A DNA stretch of 64,000 bases from JAWKWH01 sp965204295 (GTDB lineage Bacteria; Pseudomonadota; Alphaproteobacteria; Rhizobiales; Rhizobiaceae): the NCBI GenBank assembly GCA_965204295.1, contig OZ241973.1, forward strand, positions 310,001-374,000, written 5' to 3'. Each line of letters starts with the position of its first letter. Positions within the stretch are counted from its first letter, which is position 1. The notes under the pieces were generated by a model. It did no database searches. It was given only the letters and a program-made list of their open reading frames with translations, and was not told where the DNA came from. Below, piece after piece: positions 17,964-26,377 of this stretch. A program made the translations under genes and the position numbers.

Positions 17964-18158
17964 CTAGAAGTCCGTCTTGCACCCGGGTTTTCCGCCGGAA
18001 GAACCCGCCGCCTTGCCGGCCGAACGCCCCGTCCGTCGGTCTTCCAGCCGCTCGTACCGGATACCGGGAAACAGAACGATCGCGCCGGTCTCCCCGGTCG
18101 GCGGTCGAGGCCGGAGCGCGGGTCTGCCGGCGAGGCTGAAGTTCAGTATCGTGGCCAT
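17964..18158 (-). CDS. small conserved-looking protein of unknown function
   Basis: A 64-residue frame starts at ATG 18156-18158 with GGAAGG at a suitable distance (18168-18173). It contains MATILNFSLAGRP, then TGAIVLFPGIRYERLEDR, and a basic, glycine/serine-rich tail ending CKTDF. I recall similar short proteins with an FPGxRYER motif from Hyphomicrobiales, without a known function; that resemblance is from memory. The gene lies just outside the IS nest. A possible CtrA-type half-site pair (18248-18262) lies between it and the DUF2336 gene. Confidence 0.6.
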   Translation of the reverse strand: MATILNFSLAGRPALRPRPPTGETGAIVLFPGIRYERLEDRRTGRSAGKAAGSSGGKPGCKTDF

Positions 18159-18332
18159 CGATCGGACCCTTCCCACGAAAGTTTCCCGATGCCCTTGGGA
18201 CGGGCGGTTTACGCAACATTTCCGCGAGCGATTACCGCACCGTACGGTTAACAGCTTGCTAACATATCGCCGCTAAATTGGACAAAATCGCATGATTATG
18301 CGTTCGCCGCCAGTTCGAGTCAGCGTGAGTGT

Positions 18333-19223
18333 GTGCCGGTGCCGTCGATCTCCTCCGTCGAATTCCGTCAAATCGAATCCCGGACATCGGAGCCGGCGAC
18401 GCGCGAAAATATCTTCCGCGCCGCGGTGTCGGCCTTTTGTTCGCTGACCCGGCCGTCGCGTCGCGATATTGCCCGGCTCGACGACCTCGCCATGCCACTG
18501 GTCGATGAGGTTTCCCGCGAATCCCGGCGATTCGCCGCCGCCGCGCTTTCAAAATGCGAACATGCGCCGCCCGGCCTCGTGCACCGGCTGGCCGGCGAAA
18601 CGGCGGATATCGCCGCGCCGCTGCTCGTACGGTCGAAGGCGTTGCGCGATGTCGACCTGATATCCCTTATCGCGAATTGCGGCATCCCGCATGCCCGCGC
18701 GATCGCCGGACGCGCGAATCTCGTGCGGCCGATACACGATTTGCTGTCGGCGCTCAACGATCCGGAGATCGATCGCCTGAGGACGCTCGCCGCCGGCGAC
18801 ATGTTCGGACCGGACAAGCCGGTTCACGGGGAGCCTGCCGCGCGGGCGCGCCGGAAGCTGCGGAACATGATGCGTCCGGCGAACAGCATGGCCTATCATG
18901 CGGGACTGCGGGAATCGGCGCTGTCCGGCAGAGCGCCGCTGTTTCAGACCGCGCTTGCCGATGCGCTCGGGCTCGATTTCGCGACCGCGCGACAGATAAC
19001 CGAAAGTGACCGGCCAACGGATTTCGCGATTGCCTTGAAGGCGCTCGATGTAAGCCCCGAACTGGCGTTTCTTCTCATATCGGCGATCCGGCCGGCGGCC
19101 TTCGCCGGGATCGGGAAAATCCGTCGGTTTCTTGCCGGGTACGAAGCGCTGGCCGCCGAAAGATCGCGGGAAACGGTCAGCGGCTGGAAAGAGGCCGGTC
19201 CTCATCGGGCGATCGCGTCATAG
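18333..19223 (+). CDS. DUF2336 domain-containing protein
   Basis: The 296-residue, largely helical, arginine/alanine-rich protein has the DUF2336 pattern: repeated short helices with LVHRLAGETADIAAPLLVRSKALRDVDLI, and a later ALDVSPELAFLLISAI segment. No signal peptide or membrane span is visible. The family is common in Alphaproteobacteria; function is unknown, though it often sits near cell-cycle or envelope genes, as here. The start is GTG 18333 by frame; no strong ribosome binding site is evident, so a start a few codons later is possible. Confidence 0.8.
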   Translation: MPVPSISSVEFRQIESRTSEPATRENIFRAAVSAFCSLTRPSRRDIARLDDLAMPLVDEVSRESRRFAAAALSKCEHAPPGLVHRLAGETADIAAPLLVRSKALRDVDLISLIANCGIPHARAIAGRANLVRPIHDLLSALNDPEIDRLRTLAAGDMFGPDKPVHGEPAARARRKLRNMMRPANSMAYHAGLRESALSGRAPLFQTALADALGLDFATARQITESDRPTDFAIALKALDVSPELAFLLISAIRPAAFAGIGKIRRFLAGYEALAAERSRETVSGWKEAGPHRAIAS

Positions 19224-19238
19224 AGCGGTCGGGAACCG

Positions 19239-19583
19239 TCACCCGGTGATTTCGATCAGGTCTTCGACCGGGCTTTGCCCGGGCTCGATTTCGACCGCCC
19301 AGATGTCCGCGTCAAAGCGGGATTCCCGCTCGATCCTGTCCGTGATCTCATTGTGATCCGACCCGCGATACGTCATCGTGAACCGGCGGTCGTCGGGCTT
19401 TGCTTCATCGTAGAGCGCCTGCGGCGCCGGCGCGAACAGCAGCAATTCGCCGGACCGGCTTCGGCACGAAATGTAGATGGCGCCGGCTTCCTCGTCGCCG
19501 CGCCGAAGGACGGCGGCAAACCCGCCGGTCGAATGGACCCGGCGCAGCAACGCGGAAACGAATATCCGCGATGTCAGGCGCAC
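19239..19583 (-). CDS. DUF1491 family protein
   Basis: The 114-residue cytoplasmic protein has the family's pattern: an N-terminal RLTSRIFVSALLRRV, GDEEAGAIYISCR, and a C-terminal ERESRFDADIWAVEIE. Function is unknown. It is the last gene of a minus-strand group with the peptidoglycan-binding protein (36 bp upstream) and the histidine kinase, and converges on the DUF2336 gene 16 bp away. This neighbourhood recurs in Hyphomicrobiales. Confidence 0.85.
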   Translation of the reverse strand: MRLTSRIFVSALLRRVHSTGGFAAVLRRGDEEAGAIYISCRSRSGELLLFAPAPQALYDEAKPDDRRFTMTYRGSDHNEITDRIERESRFDADIWAVEIEPGQSPVEDLIEITG

Positions 19584-19618
19584 CGGCCCGCCGTTCTCAG
19601 ATCGAACATGTCATCCGT

Positions 19619-20395
19619 TCAGCCCGCAAGGCCGAGGTCGCGCATCTTGGAAAGAACGGCTTCATCGGCCTCGCCGGTCGTCTCCAAACCGAACAGGGCC
19701 TGGAATTCGCGGATCGCCTCACGTGTTTGCGGGCCGGTGATCCCGTCGACCTCGATATGGTCATTGCCGAAAGCCCTCAGCCCGCCCTGAACGCGCGCGA
19801 CAATCGACCCTCGCCGCTCGCCCTTGTCCGCTTCCGGCGTCGCGGCGGGCGGTCGCGTAACCGGCAAGGGGGTCGTGGAAGCGGTCCGGTCGGTCGGTCT
19901 GGCTCCCAGTTGATCCAAAAGCACCTCATCGATTTCCCCGATCTGCTCCAGACCCATGATTCGGCGATAATCGCGAATGGCGTCCCTGGTCTCGGGACCG
20001 GCGACGCCGTCCACGGAGCCGGCATAGAGGTCGAGATCGCGTAAAATCGCCTGCACTCTTTGAATCACCGGATCTCCCGGCGCCGGCGCCGCGTCTTCGC
20101 GTTCCATCCGGATCGTGGTCTCGAGTTCCCTGGGCACAACCGCCGGCGGTCCTCCGTCCCCGATCCTGGCCGGTGCGTCAACACCCGACGGCCGCGTCGG
20201 AAAAAAGGCGCCCTGATGGGTGTGCGGCTGATACCAGAGCGCATTGGCGGAAACGAAAAACAATGTGAACAGGAACGCGCCGCCGCCCCCGACGGCGATC
20301 GGATTGCGCGCGATGAAGGCGGCTCCGTTGCCCACGATCCATCGCGGAAGAGATTTGCGCCTTGCGCCCTTACGCCTGTTTGCGCGCCGCTTCAT
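19619..20395 (-). CDS. membrane-anchored protein with two peptidoglycan-binding domains
   Basis: The 258-residue protein has a basic N-terminus, one membrane span (about residues 30-55), a proline-rich linker and two PG_binding_1 repeats. The first repeat is about 108-155 (VQAILRDLDLYAGSVDGVAGPETRDAI). The second is about 200-250 (VQGGLRAFGNDHIEVDGITGPQTREAI). It should expose the repeats to the periplasm. Its start overlaps the end of the histidine kinase gene by 26 bp, implying co-expression. A link between wall state and the kinase is possible but only inferred. Confidence 0.85.
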   Translation of the reverse strand: MKRRANRRKGARRKSLPRWIVGNGAAFIARNPIAVGGGGAFLFTLFFVSANALWYQPHTHQGAFFPTRPSGVDAPARIGDGGPPAVVPRELETTIRMEREDAAPAPGDPVIQRVQAILRDLDLYAGSVDGVAGPETRDAIRDYRRIMGLEQIGEIDEVLLDQLGARPTDRTASTTPLPVTRPPAATPEADKGERRGSIVARVQGGLRAFGNDHIEVDGITGPQTREAIREFQALFGLETTGEADEAVLSKMRDLGLAG

Positions 20396-22175
20396 TTGTC
20401 CCGACCCCAGGGTTCAGTTCGCTGATATCGGTTGACGCCGGTTCACTCCCGGCAGCCGGAATTGAAGGTCCGTCAACCGGGAGACCGATTGAAACGGTGG
20501 TGCCGCAATTCGGGGCGCTGTCGATGTGCATGTCCCCTTCGTGCAACGCCACCAGACCTTTCACCAGCGACAGGCCGAGCCCGGTTCCCTCATACCGGCG
20601 GGCATGATCGTTCCGGACCTGCATGAACGGCCGGCCGATCCGTTCAAGATCTTCCGCCGGTATGCCGATCCCGTTGTCGCTGACGCGAAACCGCAGCCGG
20701 CCATTCTTCACGTCGGCGCCGATCAGTATCCGGCCGCCTTGCGGCGTGAACTTGATCGCATTCGACACCAGATTGATCAGCATTTGCCGGACCGCGCGCC
20801 TGTCGGCCGAGATTTCTCCCACGGATTTGTCGATATCCCGGACAATGGAGATTTTCCTGGTCGCGGCCTGAAGAACCATCATGGAGTGGCACATATCGAG
20901 CGCGTCGCGGAACGCGAACGGTTCCGGTTCGATCGGATAGTTTCCCGATTCGATCTTCGACACGTCAAGAATGGCGTTGACGACGGAAAGGAGATGATTT
21001 CCCGACTGGCCGATCAACTGGGCATATTCCTTTTGCCGGGAATCCGGAAACGGTCCGAACATTTCGTTTTGCAGCATGTCCGCGAAGCCGATGATCGCGT
21101 TGAGCGGGGTTCGCAGTTCGTGGCCGACCGAGGCGAGAAAACGGATTTTCGCGGTCTCCGTCATATCGGCCCGACCCCTTGCCCTGGCCATCGCCGAGCG
21201 AAGTTCCGCGATTTCGGCGTCGTTCCGAACGAGCACGACGACGAAGCCGGCGTCGTCCGGCCGGCGGGCGAACTCGAAGCGAAGCGGCCGGTAGTTGGCG
21301 CCGCCCGACGGGCCGGGAATCGACGGTTGCCGCACACGCAGGTCCGCAAACCGGCGCACGCCATCGGTTCTGACATCGGCGAGAATCGACATGTACCGAA
21401 CCCGGTCGGTCACGTGAATCCTCTCGAAAAGCCCCCTGCCCATGAGCAATGTCCGGGGAACGCCGAACGTCGTCCGGGCATGACGGGTAGAATCGAGAAC
21501 TTCCCCGTCGGCGTCGACATCGAATATCGTCGCGCCGGAAATCCGGGCGGCGAGATCGCACGCATCCGCCCAGCCCGGCGATGCGGAACCGGCGGTCGGT
21601 CGCGGGCCGGCGCAACGAATCCACATTGTGACGGCGTACAGAAGCGGGATGATCCAGAGCTCCGCGCTGAACTCACGGACAATTCCGGCATTATCCCCCG
21701 AAGACAGGAGCGCGATCGTGACCGCGCCGACGGACGCCCACCATCCCTTGTTCGAAGGGCCCCGCGCCCGATGCAGCCACCAGCATTCGAAGGGAGGGGC
21801 GAGGAGGAGCAGAACGAGAGGCAACTGCAACAGACCCGCCGTTGAAATCGAAAACCCGATGATCGACGTCGAGACGACAAGGAACAATGCCTGTACGATC
21901 GCCGTCTTCGCCGTCGCCGCGACGACCCCCGTTGCCATCCAGGCGGCGGCGAAAATCGCACATACGATCGCCAGAAGCGTTCCGTCGTCCACGGCGCCGT
22001 AAGACACTTGGCTTACCAGACCGGCCAGCGGAAACGGCGATGCGAGCAGGATCGCGACAAGGCGGCGATGAATATCACGCTCATGCGGGTCGGTGACGGC
22101 CGGGGCGACCAGCCGGTCGCAGGCGGCGGCCATGCGCTCCCGCGGATTGCCCGATCTTTCGGTTGAACCACTCAA
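20370..22175 (-). CDS. membrane sensor histidine kinase, DivJ/PleC-like
   Basis: The 601-residue protein has several N-terminal hydrophobic spans (about residues 40-180), then a PAS-like region (about 200-330) and a HisKA domain with the phospho-acceptor in SVGHELRTPLNAIIGFADML (His about 352). The HATPase_c follows, with N box LINLVSNAIKFTPQGG, G1 DNGIGIPAEDL and G2 YEGTGLGLSLVKGLV. Size, membrane layout and domain order match the DivJ-type kinases that control DivK/CtrA cell-cycle signalling. The specific DivJ assignment is by resemblance and context. It heads a three-gene minus-strand group. Confidence 0.85.
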   Translation of the reverse strand: MSGSTERSGNPRERMAAACDRLVAPAVTDPHERDIHRRLVAILLASPFPLAGLVSQVSYGAVDDGTLLAIVCAIFAAAWMATGVVAATAKTAIVQALFLVVSTSIIGFSISTAGLLQLPLVLLLLAPPFECWWLHRARGPSNKGWWASVGAVTIALLSSGDNAGIVREFSAELWIIPLLYAVTMWIRCAGPRPTAGSASPGWADACDLAARISGATIFDVDADGEVLDSTRHARTTFGVPRTLLMGRGLFERIHVTDRVRYMSILADVRTDGVRRFADLRVRQPSIPGPSGGANYRPLRFEFARRPDDAGFVVVLVRNDAEIAELRSAMARARGRADMTETAKIRFLASVGHELRTPLNAIIGFADMLQNEMFGPFPDSRQKEYAQLIGQSGNHLLSVVNAILDVSKIESGNYPIEPEPFAFRDALDMCHSMMVLQAATRKISIVRDIDKSVGEISADRRAVRQMLINLVSNAIKFTPQGGRILIGADVKNGRLRFRVSDNGIGIPAEDLERIGRPFMQVRNDHARRYEGTGLGLSLVKGLVALHEGDMHIDSAPNCGTTVSIGLPVDGPSIPAAGSEPASTDISELNPGVGTNEAARKQA

Positions 22176-22645
22176 AACCAGATACTCACCGCGGCGTCAC
22201 TCGTTCGCGGCCCGGAAATCTTCTCCGCGACCGCCGTCACACTCAGATACGCACCCAGCGTTTAAAGAATGGATAAGGGGCGGCGCGATGATCGTCATGA
22301 CCTCGCCGATTGCGGAAAAATCGGCGATTTTTCCCGCCGACGTCTCCTTATGGTAAATGAAATCCTGGCCCGGCCTGCAAGTCGTCAGCCGATGGCCGGA
22401 TTGGGTACGTCGAGCAGTCATGTAATTTCTCACGTAAATTTCATGGAGTTAACAAAAATCATGATTGAAATTACCCCCGCGATCCGATCACCGCCTCATT
22501 TTTCCATTCGCCGGTCGGACAAATTTATCGAAAATTTTAATCGAATGTTCCTATCGATTGGAAATCGCCCTTGGCGGGCGCTGTGTCATGGCCATATTGA
22601 GGATACCCGCCCAAGGTGGCGTTTGCGTAACAAGGGGAACCGGGA
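22176..22645. other. 470-bp divergent intergenic region
   Basis: It separates the kinase (minus) from DUF5330 (plus) and must hold both promoters. A 9-bp perfect hairpin with AT-rich arms occurs at 22314-22334. A second inverted repeat, GTAATTTC with GAAATTAC 42 bp later, spans about 22421-22475. A 78-codon minus-strand frame at 22197-22433 shows no recognisable domain and is not called. Confidence 0.4.
22314..22334. other. AT-rich perfect hairpin
   Basis: GGAAAAATC and GATTTTTCC pair over 9 bp around GGC. No T-run follows outside the stem on either strand. It could be a terminator, an operator or a leader structure of the kinase transcript. Confidence 0.4.
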
Positions 22646-22960
22646 ATGCGTTTTATCGTCAAAGTCGCGTTCTGGCTGGGACTCGTCCTTGTCCTGATTC
22701 CCCATGGCGGCGAATCGGAACCGCGGAGCGAGACGGCCGTTCCGCCGCAAATCCTCCACACCGCCGGCGAGGTCGCTCGCGATCTCTCCGGGTTCTGCGG
22801 GCGGAAGCCGGATGCATGCCAATCCGGCCATGCCGTATTGAAAACAATCGGAATCAGCGCGCGCGACGGTGCCCGCATCGCCTACGAGGCTCTGGACACC
22901 CATCTCGCAAGCGACGGGCAAAAACCTGACACCGGCGGCATCGGCGGGGGCGCGAACTGA
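22646..22960 (+). CDS. DUF5330 domain-containing protein
   Basis: The 104-residue protein has an N-terminal hydrophobic export or anchor segment (MRFIVKVAFWLGLVLVLIP), then a short periplasmic domain with two cysteines (SGFCGRKPDACQSG) that could pair. This pattern fits DUF5330, found next to sufE in many Hyphomicrobiales. Function is unknown. sufE starts 139 bp downstream on the same strand. Confidence 0.8.
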   Translation: MRFIVKVAFWLGLVLVLIPHGGESEPRSETAVPPQILHTAGEVARDLSGFCGRKPDACQSGHAVLKTIGISARDGARIAYEALDTHLASDGQKPDTGGIGGGAN

Positions 22961-23099
22961 CCTTGCCCGCCCGCCGGGCGTCGTCCCGCTTTTTCGAGCC
23001 GGCGATTATCCTGAATTCGCATGCCACCGTTTACATAATCCGATGGTGACGGCGCGGCTGCGGACCGCTATATGCAAAGTCAAACGGACCGTGCACGCA

Positions 23100-23528
23100 A
23101 TGACGACCGCCATCGAAACCATAGTTGACGATTTTGCGTTCCTCGACGAATGGGAAGACCGCTATCGGTACGTGATAGATCTGGGCAGGGAACTGGAGCC
23201 GCTCGGCGATTGTGAACGCAATGGCCGGACCAAAGTGCAGGGGTGTGTCAGCCAGGTGTGGCTCGTCACAAAAGCGGATGACGGTCCCGACCCCGTCCTG
23301 AGTTTTCGCGGCGATTCGGACGCCCATATCGTTCGTGGTCTGGTTGCCATCGTTCTGGCGCTCTATTCCGGAAAACCCGCCAGCAGGATCCTCGCGACCG
23401 ACGCCGAGGCCACATTGCGTCAACTCGGGCTCGACGAACATCTGACGCCACAGCGCGCCAATGGCCTGCGTTCGATGATCAGGCGCATTCAAAACGAGGC
23501 CGGCGCGGTAAGGGAAACGGCCGTCTGA
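23100..23528 (+). CDS. sufE: cysteine desulfuration protein SufE
   Basis: SufE accepts persulfide sulfur from SufS and passes it to the Fe-S cluster scaffold. The 142-residue protein begins MTTAIETIVDDFAFLDEWEDR, includes the YVIDLGRELEPL segment, and holds the acceptor cysteine in KVQGCVSQVWL (about residue 48). A later RANGLRSMIRRI is typical of the C-terminal helix. ATG 23100 was chosen by homology; the frame stays open upstream but without conserved content. No other suf genes are in the window. Confidence 0.93.
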   Translation: MTTAIETIVDDFAFLDEWEDRYRYVIDLGRELEPLGDCERNGRTKVQGCVSQVWLVTKADDGPDPVLSFRGDSDAHIVRGLVAIVLALYSGKPASRILATDAEATLRQLGLDEHLTPQRANGLRSMIRRIQNEAGAVRETAV

Positions 23529-23540
23529 TTGACGTGACCT

Positions 23541-24141
23541 CACTTCGCCTCGCGTTCGCCCCTGATACGGATGGGCATCGCCGCATCCCACAAATCGGTT
23601 TTGCCGCCGCATGTACGCCGACCAGACCGGCTCGCCGGATTGTTCCAGTGTCGACACCGACTCGCGGCTGCAACCCGCCCCTGTCGAAATCGGCTCTCGG
23701 CCGCTCCCCGGCGTGAAACTCGCCATGTTCGAGAAACGGGACTCCCGATCTCGTCTTCATCTTCGTCAACATCGCCAGCGGCGACTCCGAGAAATTTATC
23801 GCGACCGGCCGTTCGGATCCGTCCGTCCCGGTCGTATGGTCGGCGTCGATCACCGAATGTTGCCGGGAGAAGGGTTCCTCGCACGCCGTCGTGCGACGTA
23901 AATGATTGCGTCCGGAATCAATCATCCTCGGCGTTTACCCGTCATTCGCGATCAGTTCGGCCGATTCCATCCGGCGCAGAATATCTTTCCGCGCCGAGAT
24001 CGTGACGCCGTCCATATTGGTCAGCAGGACGCAATCCGAATGCGCCGCCGCGGTGCCCTTTACCTTGCCGAACGCCAGAAAGCGTAAAGTCCGGCGAGCT
24101 TGTTTTTCCGGTTTTCCGTGTCGGACAGTACTCGGGTTCAT
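23541..24141 (-). pseudogene. DUF6456 domain protein, broken
   Basis: The minus-strand frame from 24141 reads to an in-frame TAA at 23935-23937 (ISARKDILRRMESAELIANDG then stop). It continues in the same frame with the DUF6456 core: INFSESPLAMLTKMKTRSG, EFHAGERPRADFDRGGLQPRV. After this a frameshift leads to RSGRRTCGGKTDLWDAAMPIR in another frame, and the last 70-80 residues of the family are absent. A stop, a frameshift and a truncation make it dead. In Hyphomicrobiales this gene normally pairs with the DnaA-C-like HTH gene just upstream. Confidence 0.8.
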
Positions 24142-24160
24142 GCGTCGCCGCCATGGAACT

Positions 24161-24568
24161 TTAGGGCTGCGGGGCCACGCGCTCGAAAGAGGCGACCATG
24201 GCGTCGAATTCCGCGTCGTCGCGCAGATCCTCGATCAAATGGCAGGCGTGCAGCACGGTTGTGCGGTCCCGCCCGAACCCGTTGCCGATATCGCTCATCC
24301 TCAGTCTGAAAATGACATGACAAGTGTACATGGCGATCTGTCGCACCCTCGATACGTCCAGTCTCGACCGGCCCGGTCCTCGAAGTTCCTTTCCGCTGAC
24401 ATCGAACATCGCGGCTGCAATACCGAGCACGCAGTCGCACGCCATCGCCGCACGCTCCTTTTGGCGCGGGTCTCGTCCTTTCCCGCCGTCGCGGGGCGGA
24501 TATCGCCGCAAGCCGCCTGCCGATGAACGCTTGGTGTCCGGCGTCGGAACCGCACTGATTGACCGCAA
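24161..24568 (-). CDS. DnaA C-terminal-like helix-turn-helix protein, probably frameshifted at its 5' end
   Basis: The main frame carries the region MACDCVLGIAAAMFDVSGKEL and a DnaA box-binding-like HTH: SRVRQIAMYTCHVIFRLRM, SDIGNGFGRDRTTVLHACHLIEDLRDD. Such proteins lack the ATPase domain of DnaA and are conserved beside DUF6456 in Hyphomicrobiales. The expected N-terminus (NQCGSDAGHQAFIGRRLAAIS) is present but in a different frame (from 24575), so a frameshift near 24500 is likely. Only TTG starts are available upstream; translation from the internal ATG at MACDCV would still give the HTH part. Confidence 0.65.
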   Translation of the reverse strand: MRSISAVPTPDTKRSSAGGLRRYPPRDGGKGRDPRQKERAAMACDCVLGIAAAMFDVSGKELRGPGRSRLDVSRVRQIAMYTCHVIFRLRMSDIGNGFGRDRTTVLHACHLIEDLRDDAEFDAMVASFERVAPQP

Positions 24569-24583
24569 AGATCAAATTCCTTG

Positions 24584-24605
24584 ATATAGGAATTTATTCC
24601 TATAT
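24584..24605. promoter_or_regulatory. perfect 22-bp palindrome in a divergent promoter region
   Basis: ATATAGGAAT and its exact complement ATTCCTATAT are separated by TT. It lies 16 bp upstream of the DnaA-C-like gene (minus) and about 90 bp upstream of the 94-residue protein gene (plus). Its position and symmetry suggest an operator for a dimeric repressor. Confidence 0.6.
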
Positions 24606-24695
24606 TGGAAACAGGGCGAATTGTGAACAAAAGAGGAGCGCTACAATCGTCAAATCGCATCAAAAATTTATTTTTGCTCGGTTAATTGGAGCGCG

Positions 24696-24980
24696 ATGAA
24701 ATTTCACGGGTTGATTTATCCACGACTGCTCAGTTCCCGGAAAACATGGCGGCGCATTCACATCGGAGATGATATAAAAAACCGCCCGCCGATTGCACGG
24801 CAAATCGAAGCCTTCGCGCGGCTCAAGCAAAAAGATGAAAGAGCGCTGGCGCGGTGCCGGGCCGTATCTGCGGCGTTGCTGGGAATCGACTGCGATGTCG
24901 CCGCGAATTTGAAAGGCCCGGACAAAGCCGCACTGCTGAAAAGAATCGATCGCCTAGGCTGCGCCCTCATGAATGAGTAG
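24696..24980 (+). CDS. hypothetical 94-residue protein
   Basis: I do not recognise this protein. It is basic and helical: MKFHGLIYPRLLSSRKTWRR, then IARQIEAFARLKQKDERALARCRAVSAAL, ending RLGCALMNE. It has no signal peptide or membrane span. ATG 24696 has GGAG (24687-24690) at a good distance, and codon use resembles the chromosomal neighbours, so it is probably real. It shares a divergent promoter region holding a 22-bp palindrome with the DnaA-C-like gene. IS5 debris starts 47 bp after its stop. Confidence 0.5.
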   Translation: MKFHGLIYPRLLSSRKTWRRIHIGDDIKNRPPIARQIEAFARLKQKDERALARCRAVSAALLGIDCDVAANLKGPDKAALLKRIDRLGCALMNE

Positions 24981-25026
24981 CGGCCTTTTGGGATTGCCGG
25001 TTCACTTGTTTGAAAGAGGAGAGCGG

Positions 25027-25660
25027 CATGACGCGCCGCCGTTGTGAACCGACCGATTTCAAATGGTTGATCATCGAACCACTCTTGCCGAACAAGCCTC
25101 GTGGCGTCGCTCGGGTGGACGACCGGAAGGTTCCGAACGGCATCTACCGGCGGCTCGGGCCGACACTCCCGACCGCTATGGCCCCTCCTGCTACAATCGG
25201 TTCGTCCGGTGGGGCAGGGTCGGTGTCCGGGACCGTATATTCGACGCGGTGTCGGCAGCTTATGACGGATCGGAGCAATCCGTGGGTTCCTCCTTGATCC
25301 GGTTTCGCTAGCACGGGGTGAACGCAAGAAGGGGGTGCGCAAAGTGCCGAAACCACCGGTCCGGCTGACGTTCGAGCCGGATGCATGGGGCGTTCGCGGG
25401 GCGGTCTGACCACGAAGATACAGGTCGTCACCGACGCGCGTGCCGACCCCGCTGAAATTGACGGCGAAACAGGCGCATGACGGGCGCTGCGCCGACGACA
25501 TGCCGGGCGCCGTTGGATCGGGCCGGAGCCTTCCGGCTGACGCCGCCTATGACAGCAATCGGCTGCGCGACCGCATCGCCGCAATCGGCGCCACTGCCGT
25601 CATCAGGCCAATCTCGCGCCGTCTGAGCCCTCCCGAACTGGACCGGGTGGGTTCGTCGCC
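25027..25660 (+). pseudogene. IS5-family transposase, degraded
   Basis: The plus strand reads RRRCEPTDFKWLIIEPLLPNKPRGVARVDDRKVPNGIY (described in part), then RYGPSCYNRFVRWGRVGVRDRIFDAVSAAYDG in another frame. After disrupted core sequence it reads LTAKQAHDGRCADDM, ADAAYDSNRLRDRIAA and ISRRLSPPELDR. The order matches an IS5 transposase, but with several frame changes and a missing first catalytic block and C-terminus. It is dead. Confidence 0.75.
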
Positions 25661-25914
25661 GCGCTGGATCTTTACGGTCATTAACGCGCGCCTGATGGGA
25701 TTTGCGGCGCCGCAAGCTACGTCGATCCTTCAGGGCAGTGCCCGGCACAACTCATTCATCGGGACCGCGTTGGCGCAAACCTGCGTGTTCAGGCGATGGC
25801 GGCCATGGTCACACTTCGGACGCTGATCGCCACCGTAAGCATTTCTGCGTCGCTGGCGATCTTGTTGCGGTCGGTCACGTGAAGAGGCACGGGTCAATTC
25901 GCCCAAAACGCTTA
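25661..25914. other. unassigned stretch between two IS5 elements
   Basis: I see no supported gene here. Short open frames exist on the plus strand but show no recognisable motif. The sequence is probably decayed DNA between the dead IS5 copy and the intact IS5/IS427-type element. Confidence 0.35.
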
Positions 25915-25927
25915 GCGTCAGGGCTTA

Positions 25928-26377
25928 TTAATTGAGCTGGAAGGTTACGGTTGCAGCGATTGTTATTGCTGCGAAGCAGGTGTCGGCGCATCTGTCGTAA
26001 CGGGTTGCGATGCGTCTCCAGTCTTTCAGTCTGCCGAAGGCATTTTCGACCTTATGGCATTGTTTATACAACGTTTTGCAATACCTGGCGGGGTTCTTGC
26101 GCTTCGCGCGTGGCGGTATGCAAGAGCCAATCCCCTTGGTTTTGAGTGCGGCGCGCAATTCATCGCTGTCGTATCCCTTGTCGCCAATCGGGGTTCCGGC
26201 ATTTGGTAATCCGGGATAGACGATCTTGGCTCCAATGTGATCGGACGCCTGCCCTGCCGTCAGCGCCATGACGATGGGTTTACCCTCATCGTTGACGACG
26301 GCATGAAGTTTGGAGTTCAGCCCGCCTTTTGTTCGCCCAATGTGGCGGGGAACATCCCCTTTTTTGCCAGACTGCAA
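25928..26377 (-). CDS. IS5-family transposase, second frame (catalytic C-terminal part)
   Basis: The frame carries RHIGRTKGGLNSKLHAVV, ALTAGQASDHIGA, the second catalytic Asp in IGDKGYDSDELRAALK, PPRAKRKNPARYCKTLYKQ, and the Glu-containing KVENAFGRLKDWRRIATRYD. It has no good start of its own. It overlaps the first frame by 61 bp and is expected to be translated as a fusion by a -1 shift at the six-A run complementary to 26360-26365. Confidence 0.85.
   Translation of the reverse strand: MQSGKKGDVPRHIGRTKGGLNSKLHAVVNDEGKPIVMALTAGQASDHIGAKIVYPGLPNAGTPIGDKGYDSDELRAALKTKGIGSCIPPRAKRKNPARYCKTLYKQCHKVENAFGRLKDWRRIATRYDRCADTCFAAITIAATVTFQLN

Noticed and set aside
20526..21845. Long plus-strand open frame (439 codons)
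   Set aside because: Antisense to the histidine kinase gene, no domain, no ribosome binding site.
22197..22433. 78-codon minus-strand frame upstream of the kinase
   Set aside because: No conserved motif and no convincing ribosome binding site; treated as intergenic.
22566..22622. Inverted repeat around CCTTGGCGGG and CCCGCCCAAGG before DUF5330
   Set aside because: Arms pair only with a bulge and a loop of more than 25 bases, so it is weak as an RNA structure.
25702..25935. 77-codon plus-strand frame between two IS5 elements
   Set aside because: No motif, no ribosome binding site; lies in decayed DNA.
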